A DNA stretch of 64,000 bases from Rhodospirillaceae bacterium LM-1 (GTDB lineage: Bacteria > Pseudomonadota > Alphaproteobacteria > Rhodospirillales > WMHbin7): the NCBI GenBank assembly GCA_902725215.1, contig CACUVI010000026.1, positions 186,001-250,000 of the forward strand. Direction: 5' to 3'. Within the stretch, counting starts at the first letter, position 1. Each line of letters begins with the position of its first letter. The position numbers and the translations under genes are program-made. A model generated the notes under the pieces. That model was not told the DNA's origin. It ran no database searches and was given only the letters and a program-made list of their open reading frames with translations. Shown piece after piece: positions 25,909-35,227 of the stretch.

Positions 25909-28188
25909 CTATTTCGATTTCAAGCGCCAGACGCCGTCCCAATCTTGCGGCGGATTGGCCTTCAGATATTCGCAGCGCTCGATATACATCTTGGCGCAGA
26001 AATCGTTGGGGTGCAGGCGAAGCGATTCGCGGAAGGCCTTTTCGGCTTCGTCGAACTGGCCGTGGCGATAAGACTGCACGCCAAAGCCGAAGGTGCTAAG
26101 TACGTCCATCATGTTGGGGAAGGTGGCGTCGGTGTGATAATCGACCACCTCGAACACCGCCACGGGCTGCGTCTTGCCCTTGACGATCACCTTGTCCACC
26201 TCGCGCATGCGGTAGGTGCCCTTCAGGCGGGCCTTGGTGAATTCGCTGATCAGCAGCTTGGCGCCATATTGCTTGGTGGCCGATTCCAAGCGCGAGGCCA
26301 GATTCACGCCGTCGCCAATGACGGTGTAATCCATGCGCTTGGGGCTGCCGATATTGCCCGACACGATGTTGTCGGTGTTGAGGCCGATGCCGATATCGAC
26401 CGGGCGCTTGCCTTCGCTGGCGCGCCGCTCGTTGTATTTTGCCAAGCCGTGCAGCATGTCGAGGGCTGCACGCACGCCTCTGTCCTCGTCGTCATCGTGC
26501 GGCAAAGGGGTGCCGAAGATGGCCATGATGGCGTCGCCGATGAATTTGTCGAGCATGCCGCCTTCGTTGGTAATGCAATCGACCATGATGGTGAAATATT
26601 CGTTCAAAAGCGCCACCGTGCCTTGCGGCCCCAGCTCCTCGGTCAGCGTCGTAAAGCCGCGGATGTCCGAGAACAAAACGGTGGCGATGCTGGATTGGCC
26701 GCCCATCACCGCTTCGCCGCCCGCCAGCAACTTGTCGGCTAATGTGGGGTCCATATAGCGGGCCATGGTCGATTTCATGCGCTTCTCGGAACTGATGTCT
26801 TCGATCATCAGCATGCTGCCAAGTTTTTTGCCGCCCGCATCCGACAGGGGTTCGAATGTCAGGTTGGCCGAAATGCGAGCGCCGTCAATCTCCAGCTCGG
26901 CGTCGATCATGGCGTCGCCCGCGCGCTCTTCCTCGCACTGCTTGATCTTGTCGAAAATCCAGTCGTTGGGCGCTTGGAAGAAATCGCCTGCCGGGCAGCC
27001 CAGAATTTGCGCCGCTTCGACCTTCAAGATTCGCAGGCCAGAAGCGTTGCAGGTCACGATCTTGCCGTCCTCGTTCAAGGTCAGCACGCCGCTGGTCATC
27101 GATTCCAGGATCGACTCGTTGTAGTTCTTGATGTTCTGAACGTCATCGAACAGCTTGGCGTTTTCAAGGCCGATGGAAATTTGAGAGACGAAGGCCTTCA
27201 GCCTCGCCTCGTCCTCGGGCGAGAAGGCGCCGCCGCGTTTGTTCAAAACTTGTGTGACGCCGATGCATTTGGCGTCTTTGTTCAAGACCGGCACGCACAG
27301 GATGGATCGTGTGAAAAATCCCGTCTTGCGGTCGAAGGCGGGGTTGAAGCGCAGATCGGCATAGGCATAGGGAATGTTGATGGTTTCGCGCGTCGTGAAA
27401 ACGGCGCCCGCGATGCCCAGATGGTTGGGCAGGCGAATCTGCGTCGCTCCCAGTCCCTCGCCCACCATGGTGAACAGCTCGTTCGTCTTTTCGTCGTTGA
27501 TGAAAAGGGTCGAGCGCTCGGCATCCAGCATGCGGGTGATGGTGGCGATGATCTTGGAAAGCAACGGCCCCAGCTTCAACTCCGACGAGATGTCGGAGAC
27601 GACGCTCAGGAATTCGAGTTCCTGCTTGCGCTTTCGCTCAAGCCCCTCGACGGTGTGCAGGCTTTCCAGCGCGATCGCGGCCTGCTCGACCGTGGCCTCC
27701 AAAAGGTCCATGTCGGCCTGGGTGAAGTCGCCCGAAAACTTGTTAAGGAGTTGGGCGACGCCGATGCACTCGCCCTTCAGGTTGCGCAGCGGCACGCACA
27801 GGATGGATTTGGTGATAAAGCCGGTCATCTGATCGACCGACTTGTTGAAATGCGAATCCTGATAGGCGTCGTGGATCATGACGCCCTTGCCGGTAGTGAA
27901 GACGTGGCCTGCGATGCCGCTTGAATTCATGATGCGGATTTCGCGGGTGAACTTGCCCTCGGCCACCAGCGAATACAATTCGCCCGACGCCTCTTCGTTC
28001 ATGAAGATGGCGCCGCGCTCGGTGCCGATGGATTTTGTTGTGATGTCGACCAGCGTGGCCAGGGCCTCAAGCAAATCGTGCGAGGCGGCCAAGCGGTTCG
28101 AGACGTCGAGCAAAAAACTGGCCTGACGGGCGGTGGTTTTGGCCCCAGCCTTTCTTGCCTGAACCTGCTGTCTCGCCATCTCGTTCAT
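25909..28188 (-). CDS. GAF-GAF-PAS class III adenylate/guanylate cyclase with TPR-like tail
   Basis: Soluble protein of 759 residues: GAF-A (about 25-175), GAF-B (about 195-345), PAS (about 352-470), class III cyclase domain (about 495-680) and a short TPR-like tail (about 695-745). The two metal aspartates lie in FSDIRGF and FIGDAIMAIFG, and DYTVIGDGVNLASRLE supplies base recognition and transition-state residues, so it should be active. GAF-B carries a complete NKFDE motif (NKRGGAFSPEDE); GAF-A has a near match (NKFSGDFTQADM). This is the layout of cyanobacterial CyaB1, whose GAFs bind cyclic nucleotide. The ATG overlaps the stop of the upstream coiled-coil gene. Confidence 0.93.
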   Translation of the reverse strand: MNEMARQQVQARKAGAKTTARQASFLLDVSNRLAASHDLLEALATLVDITTKSIGTERGAIFMNEEASGELYSLVAEGKFTREIRIMNSSGIAGHVFTTGKGVMIHDAYQDSHFNKSVDQMTGFITKSILCVPLRNLKGECIGVAQLLNKFSGDFTQADMDLLEATVEQAAIALESLHTVEGLERKRKQELEFLSVVSDISSELKLGPLLSKIIATITRMLDAERSTLFINDEKTNELFTMVGEGLGATQIRLPNHLGIAGAVFTTRETINIPYAYADLRFNPAFDRKTGFFTRSILCVPVLNKDAKCIGVTQVLNKRGGAFSPEDEARLKAFVSQISIGLENAKLFDDVQNIKNYNESILESMTSGVLTLNEDGKIVTCNASGLRILKVEAAQILGCPAGDFFQAPNDWIFDKIKQCEEERAGDAMIDAELEIDGARISANLTFEPLSDAGGKKLGSMLMIEDISSEKRMKSTMARYMDPTLADKLLAGGEAVMGGQSSIATVLFSDIRGFTTLTEELGPQGTVALLNEYFTIMVDCITNEGGMLDKFIGDAIMAIFGTPLPHDDDEDRGVRAALDMLHGLAKYNERRASEGKRPVDIGIGLNTDNIVSGNIGSPKRMDYTVIGDGVNLASRLESATKQYGAKLLISEFTKARLKGTYRMREVDKVIVKGKTQPVAVFEVVDYHTDATFPNMMDVLSTFGFGVQSYRHGQFDEAEKAFRESLRLHPNDFCAKMYIERCEYLKANPPQDWDGVWRLKSK

Positions 28189-28820
28189 TTGCCTGCCTCA
28201 AGCCGCTCTCTGAGCGCGGAAATGGCTCGTTGCAGTTCGCCCGCTTCGGCGGCGAACCTAGCTTCGGCCTTGCGCATTTTTTCCTGGCTTTCAAAAGTTT
28301 GCAAGTCCAGCTTGGACCTAAGAGCGTCCGCCGTGCCCTTCAACTGGCGGATTTCCTCTTGCATCTCCAGGGATGCCTTCTGAACCCGTTCGGTTTCGCC
28401 GATGCGCTGTTTGTCCAACTCATCGCGCAGGGCGTCGGCCATGGCGCGCAATTGCGCGATTTCGGCCTGTGCGTTGCCGACCACTTTTTGCGTGCGCTCG
28501 GATTCTCCGATGCGCTGTCTCTCAAGCTCGTCGCGCAGCGCGTTCACGGTCTCCCGAAGTTGGGAAATCTCGCCGCCTGCGTCGTTCTGAAGTTTCTGGG
28601 CGCGCTCGGCCTCGCCGATCTTTTGTCTGTCCATTTCGTCGCGCAACGCATTGATGGTGGCCTTCAGATGCGCGTTCTCGCCCTGGAGATCGTTGACCGC
28701 CCGCTGCACGGCAACTGTCTGCTCCATGCGCAGACGGTCAAGCTCGACCCTCAGCCGGGCGGCTTCCCTCTCGGCGTCTGTCATGTCCGACCGATCGGCG
28801 ACGGCGGCGTTTGGCTGCAT
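28185..28820 (-). CDS. Coiled-coil protein with 36-residue repeats, coupled to the cyclase
   Basis: Protein of 211 residues, almost entirely predicted coiled coil, with no signal peptide or membrane segment. Its centre is three consecutive 36-residue repeats, each beginning around x-x-x-x-NALRDEL and containing QRIGE-x-ER-x-QK and EI-x-QL, followed by a partial fourth. The ATG at 28820 has GAGG 8 bases upstream; a GTG at 28829 is an alternative. The stop overlaps the cyclase start as ATGA, so the two products are made together and the coil is a candidate scaffold or oligomerisation partner. I recognise no family. Confidence 0.8.
   Translation of the reverse strand: MQPNAAVADRSDMTDAEREAARLRVELDRLRMEQTVAVQRAVNDLQGENAHLKATINALRDEMDRQKIGEAERAQKLQNDAGGEISQLRETVNALRDELERQRIGESERTQKVVGNAQAEIAQLRAMADALRDELDKQRIGETERVQKASLEMQEEIRQLKGTADALRSKLDLQTFESQEKMRKAEARFAAEAGELQRAISALRERLEAGK
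28341..28664 (-). repeat. Three 108-bp in-frame repeats encoding the coiled coil
   Basis: Three back-to-back 108-base units (36 codons each) inside the coiled-coil gene. The protein core ALRDE-x-x-x-Q-x-IGE-x-ER-x-QK is nearly invariant, while the stretch after QK differs between units. A shorter fourth unit continues to about 28270. Confidence 0.8.
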
Positions 28821-28853
28821 CCAGGACACCTCGGCAGAGCGCTATTTTGGCCA

Positions 28854-28883
28854 AGTATAGCAGCTTTTCACTTGTTCGTGGAA
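28854..28883 (-). promoter_or_regulatory. Putative promoter of the coiled-coil/cyclase operon
   Basis: Minus strand: TTCCAC (28878-28883), 18-base spacer, TATACT (28854-28859). The -10 element is a near-perfect match; the -35 is weaker. Confidence 0.5.
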
Positions 28884-28899
28884 ATGTTAAGCTGAGGCT

Positions 28900-29220
28900 A
28901 TGACAGGAGAAAGCGCCTTGGATCGCCGCAGGTTCACCCGCCATGACGTGTCCATCCCCGTCCGAATCAAGGATGGAGAGCGGGGAATTCAGGCCGAGAC
29001 GGTCAATATCTCGGGTTGCGGTTTGGCCCTGAAACTCGAATCGTCCCTGTTGGCGGGCAGCAAGGTCAAGGTGGAGATCGGCGGGCTAGGCGAATTTGCC
29101 GCCGACATCGTGGCCGTGGGCGACGCCGAGGGCCGCCTCAGGCTGGATATTTCCGAAAATGAGCAAGCCCAATTGGCCGACGAGATCGTGCGCAAGCTGG
29201 CGCATCTGATGCCCGTTTAA
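28900..29220 (+). CDS. PilZ domain protein (c-di-GMP receptor)
   Basis: Single-domain protein of 106 residues. The c-di-GMP-binding arginine motif lies in DRRRFTRHDVSIPV (RxxxR) and the second motif is NISGCG (N/DxSxxG), both complete. PilZ proteins pass c-di-GMP levels on to motility, polysaccharide or other targets by protein contact. It is divergent from the coiled-coil/cyclase operon, so c-di-GMP and cAMP genes share a promoter region of about 80 bases. Its stop is 10 bases from the convergent PAP2 gene. Confidence 0.9.
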   Translation: MTGESALDRRRFTRHDVSIPVRIKDGERGIQAETVNISGCGLALKLESSLLAGSKVKVEIGGLGEFAADIVAVGDAEGRLRLDISENEQAQLADEIVRKLAHLMPV

Positions 29221-29230
29221 CTATTCTAAA

Positions 29231-29944
29231 TCATACCAGCTTCTTGTCGCGCTCCAGCTTGATCTGAATCTCGTGGCCCTTGCGCTCGAAGTAGCGGCGC
29301 AGCAGCACGGCCGCCGCAATGGCGATCCAGGCTCCCATCACGGTGTCGGACAGGTAGTGAACGGTGATCATGACGCGGCTGAGCGCGATCATGAAGGCCA
29401 GCGCCAGATAGGCGACGTCGTAGCGCGGATAGATGACGAACAGCGCCATCATGGCGGCGAAAATGGCCTGCGAATGGCCGGACGGAAAGGAATTCATCCC
29501 CCATTGGGTGTTGAGAGGGTCGAATCCGTACAGGCCTTGCTCGAACAGGTGGCGGGGCCGGATGCGCCCAATCAGATATTTCAGCGCATTGACCAAGATG
29601 CCCGAGCTGGCCATCACCAGCAGCGCGTACAGCGCCGAGCGGCCCCAGGCGCGGTAGCGTTGAAAGTCGATGTTGCTGATCGAGGAATGCGCCATCGTGC
29701 GCAGGATCAGAAGCGCCACGGCGGCCACCACCAGATAGCCGGTGGCGTCGCCCAGCACGGTGATGGTTTTAAAGAAAGACAGCGTTTCCTGGGATGTGTT
29801 GGCCTTGAGCGCCAAAGCCAGCGGCTTGTCGATGACGAAATAGGAAAAAACGCAAAAGGCCAGCACATAAAGGAACGAGGCCGTCAGCGGCCATGCGCGG
29901 GTAAATCGGGCCAGTTCCTGCGTTGCGATCTTCAACTGGATCAT
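29231..29944 (-). CDS. PAP2-family membrane phosphatase
   Basis: Integral membrane protein of 237 residues with about five to six hydrophobic segments. The phosphatase motif is complete: KYLIGRIRP (KxxxxxxRP), SFPSGHSQ (PSGH) and SRVMITVHYLSD (SRxxxxxHxxxD). The family removes phosphate from lipids such as undecaprenyl diphosphate, phosphatidate or lipid A (LpxE/LpxF). The ATG at 29944 overlaps the stop of the GT39 gene upstream, so the pair probably acts on the same lipid. A second GT39/PAP2 pair lies at 59.2-61.3 kb. Confidence 0.88.
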   Translation of the reverse strand: MIQLKIATQELARFTRAWPLTASFLYVLAFCVFSYFVIDKPLALALKANTSQETLSFFKTITVLGDATGYLVVAAVALLILRTMAHSSISNIDFQRYRAWGRSALYALLVMASSGILVNALKYLIGRIRPRHLFEQGLYGFDPLNTQWGMNSFPSGHSQAIFAAMMALFVIYPRYDVAYLALAFMIALSRVMITVHYLSDTVMGAWIAIAAAVLLRRYFERKGHEIQIKLERDKKLV

Positions 29945-31578
29945 TCTGCCTTCCCGGCCCGATACAGGCGCAAGGTAACCGGTTTGCCGCGCGAATAGTT
30001 GATGCCCTCGATTTTGGCCAACTCCTCGACGTCGCGCAGACCCAATGTGGCGCGAAAGGCGATCTCCTCGCGCTCTTCCACCAAGGCCAGAGCGCCTTGA
30101 TGGGTCAGGATATGGTCGGCGGCCGATTTCCCGCCATCCGCCAAAAGGGTGCGCGTTCCCAGCCAGAAGACGAGGCTTGGTTCGTGGTAACCGGCGGCGG
30201 CCACCGGCAAGGTGGCGCCCTGCAGGGCCACGGCTTCGGCGGCGCGCCTGCTGATCGCCAATTGGTCCAGCCTGGGCAGAATGGCGGACAGGATCAGGGT
30301 AATTGCCAGCGCTCCGGCCAGTCCGCCCTGGATCAAGGCCTTGGCGTGATGACCGGCCCAAAGATGGCGAATGGCCAGGGCGCTGGCCAGCGAAGCGGCC
30401 AGGGCGGCGGGAATCGACCAAAATGTGAAGCCGGAACCGTAGAGGATGGGCGCGCCGACGCTTGCCGCAGCCAGGATCAGGCCGATCAGCCCCCAGACGA
30501 CGGCCCAGGCTTTCAGGCTCCGGCCGACTTGTCCGTGATTCTCAAAGGCCCAGGCGGCGATCAGCAGGGCCAGGGCCGGATAAAGCGGCAGCACGTAATG
30601 GGGCAGCTTGGTGGGAATCAGTTCGAAGACCAGCCAGGACGGCACCAGCCAAGCCAGCAGAAACCGGTAGTGCGGCGCGCTTCTCTCGCGCAGGGCGCGG
30701 CCCAGGGCAGGCCAAAGCAGCAGCGAACCCGGCCACAAGAAAATCGCAGCCAGCAGCAGATACATGCCGGGGATGCCGCCATGCGATTCCTGGGCGCCCA
30801 GCAATTTGGGCAGCAGGTCCTTGCCCACCGCCTCGCCCATGAAGGCGCCTCCGGTGGCGCTGCTGATCGAGACCAGCCAGGGACCCACGATGGCCGACGC
30901 CACCAAAAGTCCCATCAAGGGGCGCATTTTCACGAACCAAGCCAGATGGCGGTCGGCGATCGCCAGCGTGACCAAAGCGATGGCGACGATCATGGGCAGG
31001 ACGGGTCCCTTGATCAGCATGCCAAGGCCCAATGCCAACCAGAAAGCCAGCGCCACGCCGTTGCCGGGCTGGGCGATCGCCTTGCCCCGTCCGTGCAGAT
31101 AGAACCAGCCCATGGACCCCATGGCGGCGATCGAAGCCGCCATCAGGGCGGCGTCGGTCTTGGCTTGATGGCCTTCCAGAATGACCATCAGCGATGAAGC
31201 CAGCACACCCGCCCCCAGCAAGGCCGCAGGCGGACCCGTCAGGCGCTTTCCAAAATGATAGAGCAGCAGCACGCCCAACCAGACGGACAGCAAGGACGGC
31301 AGGCGATAAGGCCAGATGGCGGAGCTTTCGGGCGAAGAGAAAACAGCCACGCTGGCCGCCTGCGCCCAATAGATGCCCACCGGCTTTTTGTTGCGCGCCT
31401 CGTCTTGATACATGATGCGGATGTAGTCGCCGGATTCCAGCATCTGGCGCGTGGCCTGGGCGAAGCGCGACTCGTCGCGGTCCAAAGGCGGGATCTGCGC
31501 CAGACCGGGCACCAGCACGCCCAGGCAAAGCAGGCTTAGGATCAGATACGGCTTAAAACCCTGGAACAAATGCGGCAT
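29941..31578 (-). CDS. ArnT-like GT39 membrane glycosyltransferase
   Basis: Polytopic membrane protein of 545 residues. After the first transmembrane segment a periplasmic loop has the catalytic acidic motif PPLDRDESRFAQA and KKPVGIYW, typical of ArnT/PMT-type transferases that use undecaprenyl-phosphate sugars to modify lipid A or proteins. Many further hydrophobic segments follow. The start is placed at ATG 31578, where the first membrane helix begins; longer readings run through the hbd terminator. The ATGA overlap with the PAP2 gene implies joint function. Donor and acceptor are unknown. Confidence 0.85.
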   Translation of the reverse strand: MPHLFQGFKPYLILSLLCLGVLVPGLAQIPPLDRDESRFAQATRQMLESGDYIRIMYQDEARNKKPVGIYWAQAASVAVFSSPESSAIWPYRLPSLLSVWLGVLLLYHFGKRLTGPPAALLGAGVLASSLMVILEGHQAKTDAALMAASIAAMGSMGWFYLHGRGKAIAQPGNGVALAFWLALGLGMLIKGPVLPMIVAIALVTLAIADRHLAWFVKMRPLMGLLVASAIVGPWLVSISSATGGAFMGEAVGKDLLPKLLGAQESHGGIPGMYLLLAAIFLWPGSLLLWPALGRALRERSAPHYRFLLAWLVPSWLVFELIPTKLPHYVLPLYPALALLIAAWAFENHGQVGRSLKAWAVVWGLIGLILAAASVGAPILYGSGFTFWSIPAALAASLASALAIRHLWAGHHAKALIQGGLAGALAITLILSAILPRLDQLAISRRAAEAVALQGATLPVAAAGYHEPSLVFWLGTRTLLADGGKSAADHILTHQGALALVEEREEIAFRATLGLRDVEELAKIEGINYSRGKPVTLRLYRAGKAE

Positions 31579-31583
31579 CCCAT

Positions 31584-31612
31584 AAAAAAGAAACGGCCCC
31601 GCATGGGGGCCG
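31584..31612 (-). terminator. Intrinsic terminator after hbd
   Basis: Minus strand: CGGCCCCC / GGGGCCG stem with a small loop, followed by TTTCTTTTTT. It lies 25 bases after the hbd stop and just before the GT39 start codon, separating the two operons. Confidence 0.8.
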
Positions 31613-31636
31613 CTTCCTTGATCGGAAACAGTATCC

Positions 31637-32509
31637 TCAGCGGGTCGGCACCGGCTTCTCACCCGAATAGTCGTAGAAGCCGCGTCCGGTCTTGCGGCCC
31701 AGCCAGCCCGCCTCGACATATTTCACCAGCAGCGGGCAGGGGCGGTATTTGGTGTCGGCCAGACCGTCGAACAGAGCTTGCATGACGGCAAGGCAGGTGT
31801 CCAGACCGATAAAGTCGGCCAGCTCCAGGGGACCCATGGGGTGGTTGGCGCCCAGCTTCATGGCGGTGTCGATGGCATCGACCGATCCCACGCCCTCATA
31901 GAGCGTGTAAACCGCCTCGTTCAGCATGGGCAGCAAGATGCGGTTGACGATAAAAGCCGGGAAATCCTCGGCGGAAACCGGCACTTTGTTCATTTGCAGC
32001 GTCAGTTCGCGCACGCTGGCGAAGGTGCCTTCGTCGGTGGCGATGCCGCGAATCAGCTCGACCAGCTGCATCAGGGGCACCGGATTCATGAAATGCATGC
32101 CCATGAACTTGCCGGGACGATCGGTTGACGATCCCAGGCGGGTGATCGAGATCGACGAGGTGTTCGAGGCGATCAAGGCTTCCGGCTTCAGATACGGGCA
32201 CAGCTTGGCGAAGATTTCTTTCTTGACCGCTTCCTTTTCGGTGGCGGCCTCGATCACCAGATCGCAATCGGAGAACAGTTTGTAGTCGGTGCCGGTTTCG
32301 ATCAGGCTCTGCGCCTTCGTCTTGTCGGCCTCGGTGATCTTTTCCTTGGAAACCTGGCGGGCCATGTTCTTGTCGATGACCTTCAGGCTCGCCTGCAATC
32401 GGTCGTCGGAAATATCGACCAATTTCACGGAAAAGCCCGACAGGGCGGCCACATGGGCGATGCCCGACCCCATTTGGCCCGAGCCGATGATGCCGACTTT
32501 CTTGATCAT
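31637..32509 (-). CDS. hbd: 3-hydroxybutyryl-CoA dehydrogenase
   Basis: Protein of 290 residues. It opens [18 protein letters not shown], an NAD-binding Rossmann motif, and contains the conserved [17 protein letters not shown] and a C-terminal helical dimerisation domain. It reduces acetoacetyl-CoA to 3-hydroxybutyryl-CoA or the reverse, in beta-oxidation or polyhydroxybutyrate metabolism. The ATG at 32509 fits the family N-terminus and has AAGGA upstream. Transcribed with etfB-etfA, which would take electrons from acyl-CoA dehydrogenases. Confidence 0.93.
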   Translation of the reverse strand: MIKKVGIIGSGQMGSGIAHVAALSGFSVKLVDISDDRLQASLKVIDKNMARQVSKEKITEADKTKAQSLIETGTDYKLFSDCDLVIEAATEKEAVKKEIFAKLCPYLKPEALIASNTSSISITRLGSSTDRPGKFMGMHFMNPVPLMQLVELIRGIATDEGTFASVRELTLQMNKVPVSAEDFPAFIVNRILLPMLNEAVYTLYEGVGSVDAIDTAMKLGANHPMGPLELADFIGLDTCLAVMQALFDGLADTKYRPCPLLVKYVEAGWLGRKTGRGFYDYSGEKPVPTR

Positions 32510-32557
32510 GATGGTCGATCCTTGCGAAGAGTTGGGCGAGATGTGGTTCATGGGGGG

Positions 32558-33487
32558 TCAGAGAGCCTTTGAGAGTTCAGGGACTGCTTGAAATAGATCC
32601 GCCACCAGTCCGTAGTCGGCCACCTGGAAGATCGGGGCCTCTTCGTCCTTGTTGATGGCGACGATGACCTTGGAATCCTTCATGCCCGCCAGATGCTGGA
32701 TGGCGCCCGAGATGCCGACGGCGACGTAAAGTTCGGGGGCAACTATCTTGCCGGTTTGCCCCACCTGCAAATCGTTGGGGGCAAAGCCCGCATCGACGGC
32801 GGCTCGGGAAGCGCCCACGGCGGCGCCCAGCTTGTCGGCCAGTTCCTCCAGCATCTTGAAATTTTCCTGGCTGGCCATGCCGCGTCCGCCGGAAACGATG
32901 ATGCGGGCCGCCGTCAATTCGGGCCGCTCGCTTTTGGTGATCTCGGCCGAGACGAAGCTGGACAGATCGGTGGCGGCGGCGGCGGAAACCGCTTCGATGG
33001 CGGCGGAACCGCCCGAAGCCAGTGCTGCGTCAAAGCCGGTGCCGCGCACGGTGATCACCTTGATGGCGTCCTTCGACTGCACGGTGGCCAGCGCGTTGCC
33101 CGCATAAATGGGGCGCACGAAAGTGTCGGCGCTCTCGACGGCGCAAATGTCCGAAATCTGGGCGACGTCGAGCAGGGCGGCAAGGCGGGGCAGCACATTC
33201 TTGCCCGTGGTGGTGGCCGAAGCCAGCACATGGCTGTAATTCCTGGCCAGTCCGACCAGCAAGGGCGCCAGCGCCTCGGCCAGAGGATGGGCCAGGGCCG
33301 CGTCGTCGGCCAGCAACACCTTGGCGACGCCCGCGACTTGGGCGGCGGCCTCGGCCACCGGCTTGCAGTTGGAGCCAGCCACCAGAACATGGATATCGCC
33401 GCCGATCTTCTGGGCGGCGGTTATGGTGTTGAGGGTGGCGGGCTTGAGGACGGCGTTGTCGTGTTCGGCAATCACAAGAAGGGCCAT
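32558..33487 (-). CDS. etfA: Electron transfer flavoprotein alpha subunit
   Basis: Protein of 309 residues. The C-terminal FAD domain is well conserved: [58 protein letters not shown]. With EtfB it carries electrons from acyl-CoA and other dehydrogenases to ETF:quinone oxidoreductase. It follows etfB by one base and precedes hbd by 48 bases, forming a fatty-acid/short-chain acyl-CoA operon. Confidence 0.96.
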   Translation of the reverse strand: MALLVIAEHDNAVLKPATLNTITAAQKIGGDIHVLVAGSNCKPVAEAAAQVAGVAKVLLADDAALAHPLAEALAPLLVGLARNYSHVLASATTTGKNVLPRLAALLDVAQISDICAVESADTFVRPIYAGNALATVQSKDAIKVITVRGTGFDAALASGGSAAIEAVSAAAATDLSSFVSAEITKSERPELTAARIIVSGGRGMASQENFKMLEELADKLGAAVGASRAAVDAGFAPNDLQVGQTGKIVAPELYVAVGISGAIQHLAGMKDSKVIVAINKDEEAPIFQVADYGLVADLFQAVPELSKAL

Positions 33488-33488
33488 G

Positions 33489-34238
33489 TCAGATCACCTT
33501 CGCTTCGTTCTTGAGCTTATCGACCAGTTGGGCCACGTCGGCCACCTTCACGCCCGCTTGGCGCTTGGCAGGCTCGCTAACCTTCAGCGTGACCAAACGG
33601 GGCGCGGCATCGACGCCCAAATCGGCGGGCGTCACGGTCTCGATCGGCTTCTTCTTGGCCTTCATGATATTGGGCAACGACGCATAGCGCGGCTCGTTTA
33701 AGCGCAGGTCGGTGGTGACGATGGCGGGCAGCTTGACCTTGATGGTTTCAAGCCCGCCGTCGATTTCGCGGGTCACCAGGGCCTGGCCGTCTTCCAGAAC
33801 GATCTTGGAGGCGAAAGTGGCCTGTGCCCAACCCATGAGGGCGGCCAGCATTTGGCCGGTCTGGTTGGCGTCGTCGTCGATGGCCTGCTTGCCCAGGATG
33901 ACAAGGCCGGGTTGTTCCTTCTCGCACAAAACCTTAAGCGCTTTGGCGACCGCCAGGGGCTGAAGTTCGTCGTCGGTTTGCACCAGAATGCCGCGGTCGG
34001 CGCCCATGGCCAGCGCGGTGCGGATGGTTTCCTGGCAGGTGGCGGGACCCATGGAGACGGCCACGATCTCGGCGGCCTTTCCGGCCTCTTTCAGGCGAAC
34101 CGCTTCCTCGACGGCTATTTCGTCGAATGGATTCATCGACATCTTGACGTTAGCCGTCTCGACGCCCGTTTGATCGGATTTGACGCGGATCTTGACGTTG
34201 TAATCAATCACGCGCTTAACGGCGACCAGGACCTTCAT
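33489..34238 (-). CDS. etfB: Electron transfer flavoprotein beta subunit
   Basis: Protein of 249 residues, the usual length. It begins [20 protein letters not shown] and has the AMP-binding signature region [20 protein letters not shown]. It forms the AMP-containing half of ETF. First gene of etfB-etfA-hbd, with a strong sigma70 promoter about 85 bases upstream. Confidence 0.96.
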   Translation of the reverse strand: MKVLVAVKRVIDYNVKIRVKSDQTGVETANVKMSMNPFDEIAVEEAVRLKEAGKAAEIVAVSMGPATCQETIRTALAMGADRGILVQTDDELQPLAVAKALKVLCEKEQPGLVILGKQAIDDDANQTGQMLAALMGWAQATFASKIVLEDGQALVTREIDGGLETIKVKLPAIVTTDLRLNEPRYASLPNIMKAKKKPIETVTPADLGVDAAPRLVTLKVSEPAKRQAGVKVADVAQLVDKLKNEAKVI

Positions 34239-34323
34239 CTTTTCCCGCAGCCTTTCATGAAATGGGGCCGTCCAGGTTGGTGCCTACCCGAAAGCGGCAT
34301 TCGAATACCAGTATATGCACCGC

Positions 34324-34352
34324 ACAATAACCGCGGCCTTCTGGCCTGTCAA
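34324..34352 (-). promoter_or_regulatory. sigma70 promoter of etfB-etfA-hbd
   Basis: Minus strand: perfect TTGACA (34347-34352), 17-base spacer, TATTGT (34324-34329). The spacer contains the dyad GGCC-AGAA-GGCC. Confidence 0.65.
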
Positions 34353-34357
34353 CGCAG

Positions 34358-35227
34358 CTAATGCCCGTTTTCGCTCGGCTCAAGGTGGGCTTCCCCGTCC
34401 TCAGCCGGTTTGTCCTGAAGTTCCATGGCCTTGCGTTCAAGATCGCGATAGGCCTTGAAGGCGAAAGGGATCGAGATGGCATAGATGATCTCGACCAGGG
34501 GCAGGGTCACCCAGGGCGCCGTGACCATGAAGGCGGCCAGCAGGGCCAGAACCAGGAAACCCGGCAAGATATAGGGGTGCGGGATGCGCAAGCCCTTGAG
34601 CGAGAATGTGGGAATGCGGCTGACCATCATGAAGGCGACGGCGATCATCACCAGCCCGACCACCAGGGGGCTGGAAAAAAAGGCATCGCCCAGTTCGAAG
34701 GACAGCATCAAGGGCAGCAGGGCCAATCCGGCGGCGGCTGGGGCGGGCACGCCGGTGAAGAAGTTGTAGGCGTAGGGCGGCAAGTTCGCTTGGCCGATCA
34801 TGGTGTTGAAGCGGGCTAAGCGCAGGGCCGAGCAGACCACGAACAAAAGGGCCAGCGCCCAGCCGGGGCTGCCCGCGTCCTTCAGGGTCCAGAGATACAT
34901 GACCATGGCGGGGGCGACGCCGAAACAGACGAAATCGGACAGCGAGTCAAGCTCGGCCCCGAAGCGCGACGTCACTTTTAGAAGTCTGGCGATCCGCCCA
35001 TCTAGGCCGTCGAGAATGGCGGCCAGCAGCACGGCGAAGACGGCATGTTCCCACTTGGCCTGAAGGGCGAAGCGGATGGCGGTCAGGCCCGCGCACAAGG
35101 CCAGCAGGGTCAGGATGTTGGGAATCATGTGATTGAGCGGGGGGCCTTTCAGCCTTGGAATTCCCCGGCGCTTCTTGCGCTTGTGCCCGTGATTGCCGCT
35201 ACCATCTTGCATCAGCGGATCTTGCAT
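34358..35227 (-). CDS. pssA: CDP-diacylglycerol-serine O-phosphatidyltransferase
   Basis: Membrane enzyme of 289 residues. The CDP-alcohol phosphotransferase motif is complete (DGLDGRIARLLKVTSRFGAE, followed by LDSLSD), with several transmembrane helices around it. It makes phosphatidylserine, which Psd then decarboxylates. The N-terminal 33 residues are polar and basic (GHKRKKRRG). The ATG at 35227 overlaps the psd stop; a second in-frame ATG 15 bases later arose from a tandem duplication. Confidence 0.94.
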   Translation of the reverse strand: MQDPLMQDGSGNHGHKRKKRRGIPRLKGPPLNHMIPNILTLLALCAGLTAIRFALQAKWEHAVFAVLLAAILDGLDGRIARLLKVTSRFGAELDSLSDFVCFGVAPAMVMYLWTLKDAGSPGWALALLFVVCSALRLARFNTMIGQANLPPYAYNFFTGVPAPAAAGLALLPLMLSFELGDAFFSSPLVVGLVMIAVAFMMVSRIPTFSLKGLRIPHPYILPGFLVLALLAAFMVTAPWVTLPLVEIIYAISIPFAFKAYRDLERKAMELQDKPAEDGEAHLEPSENGH

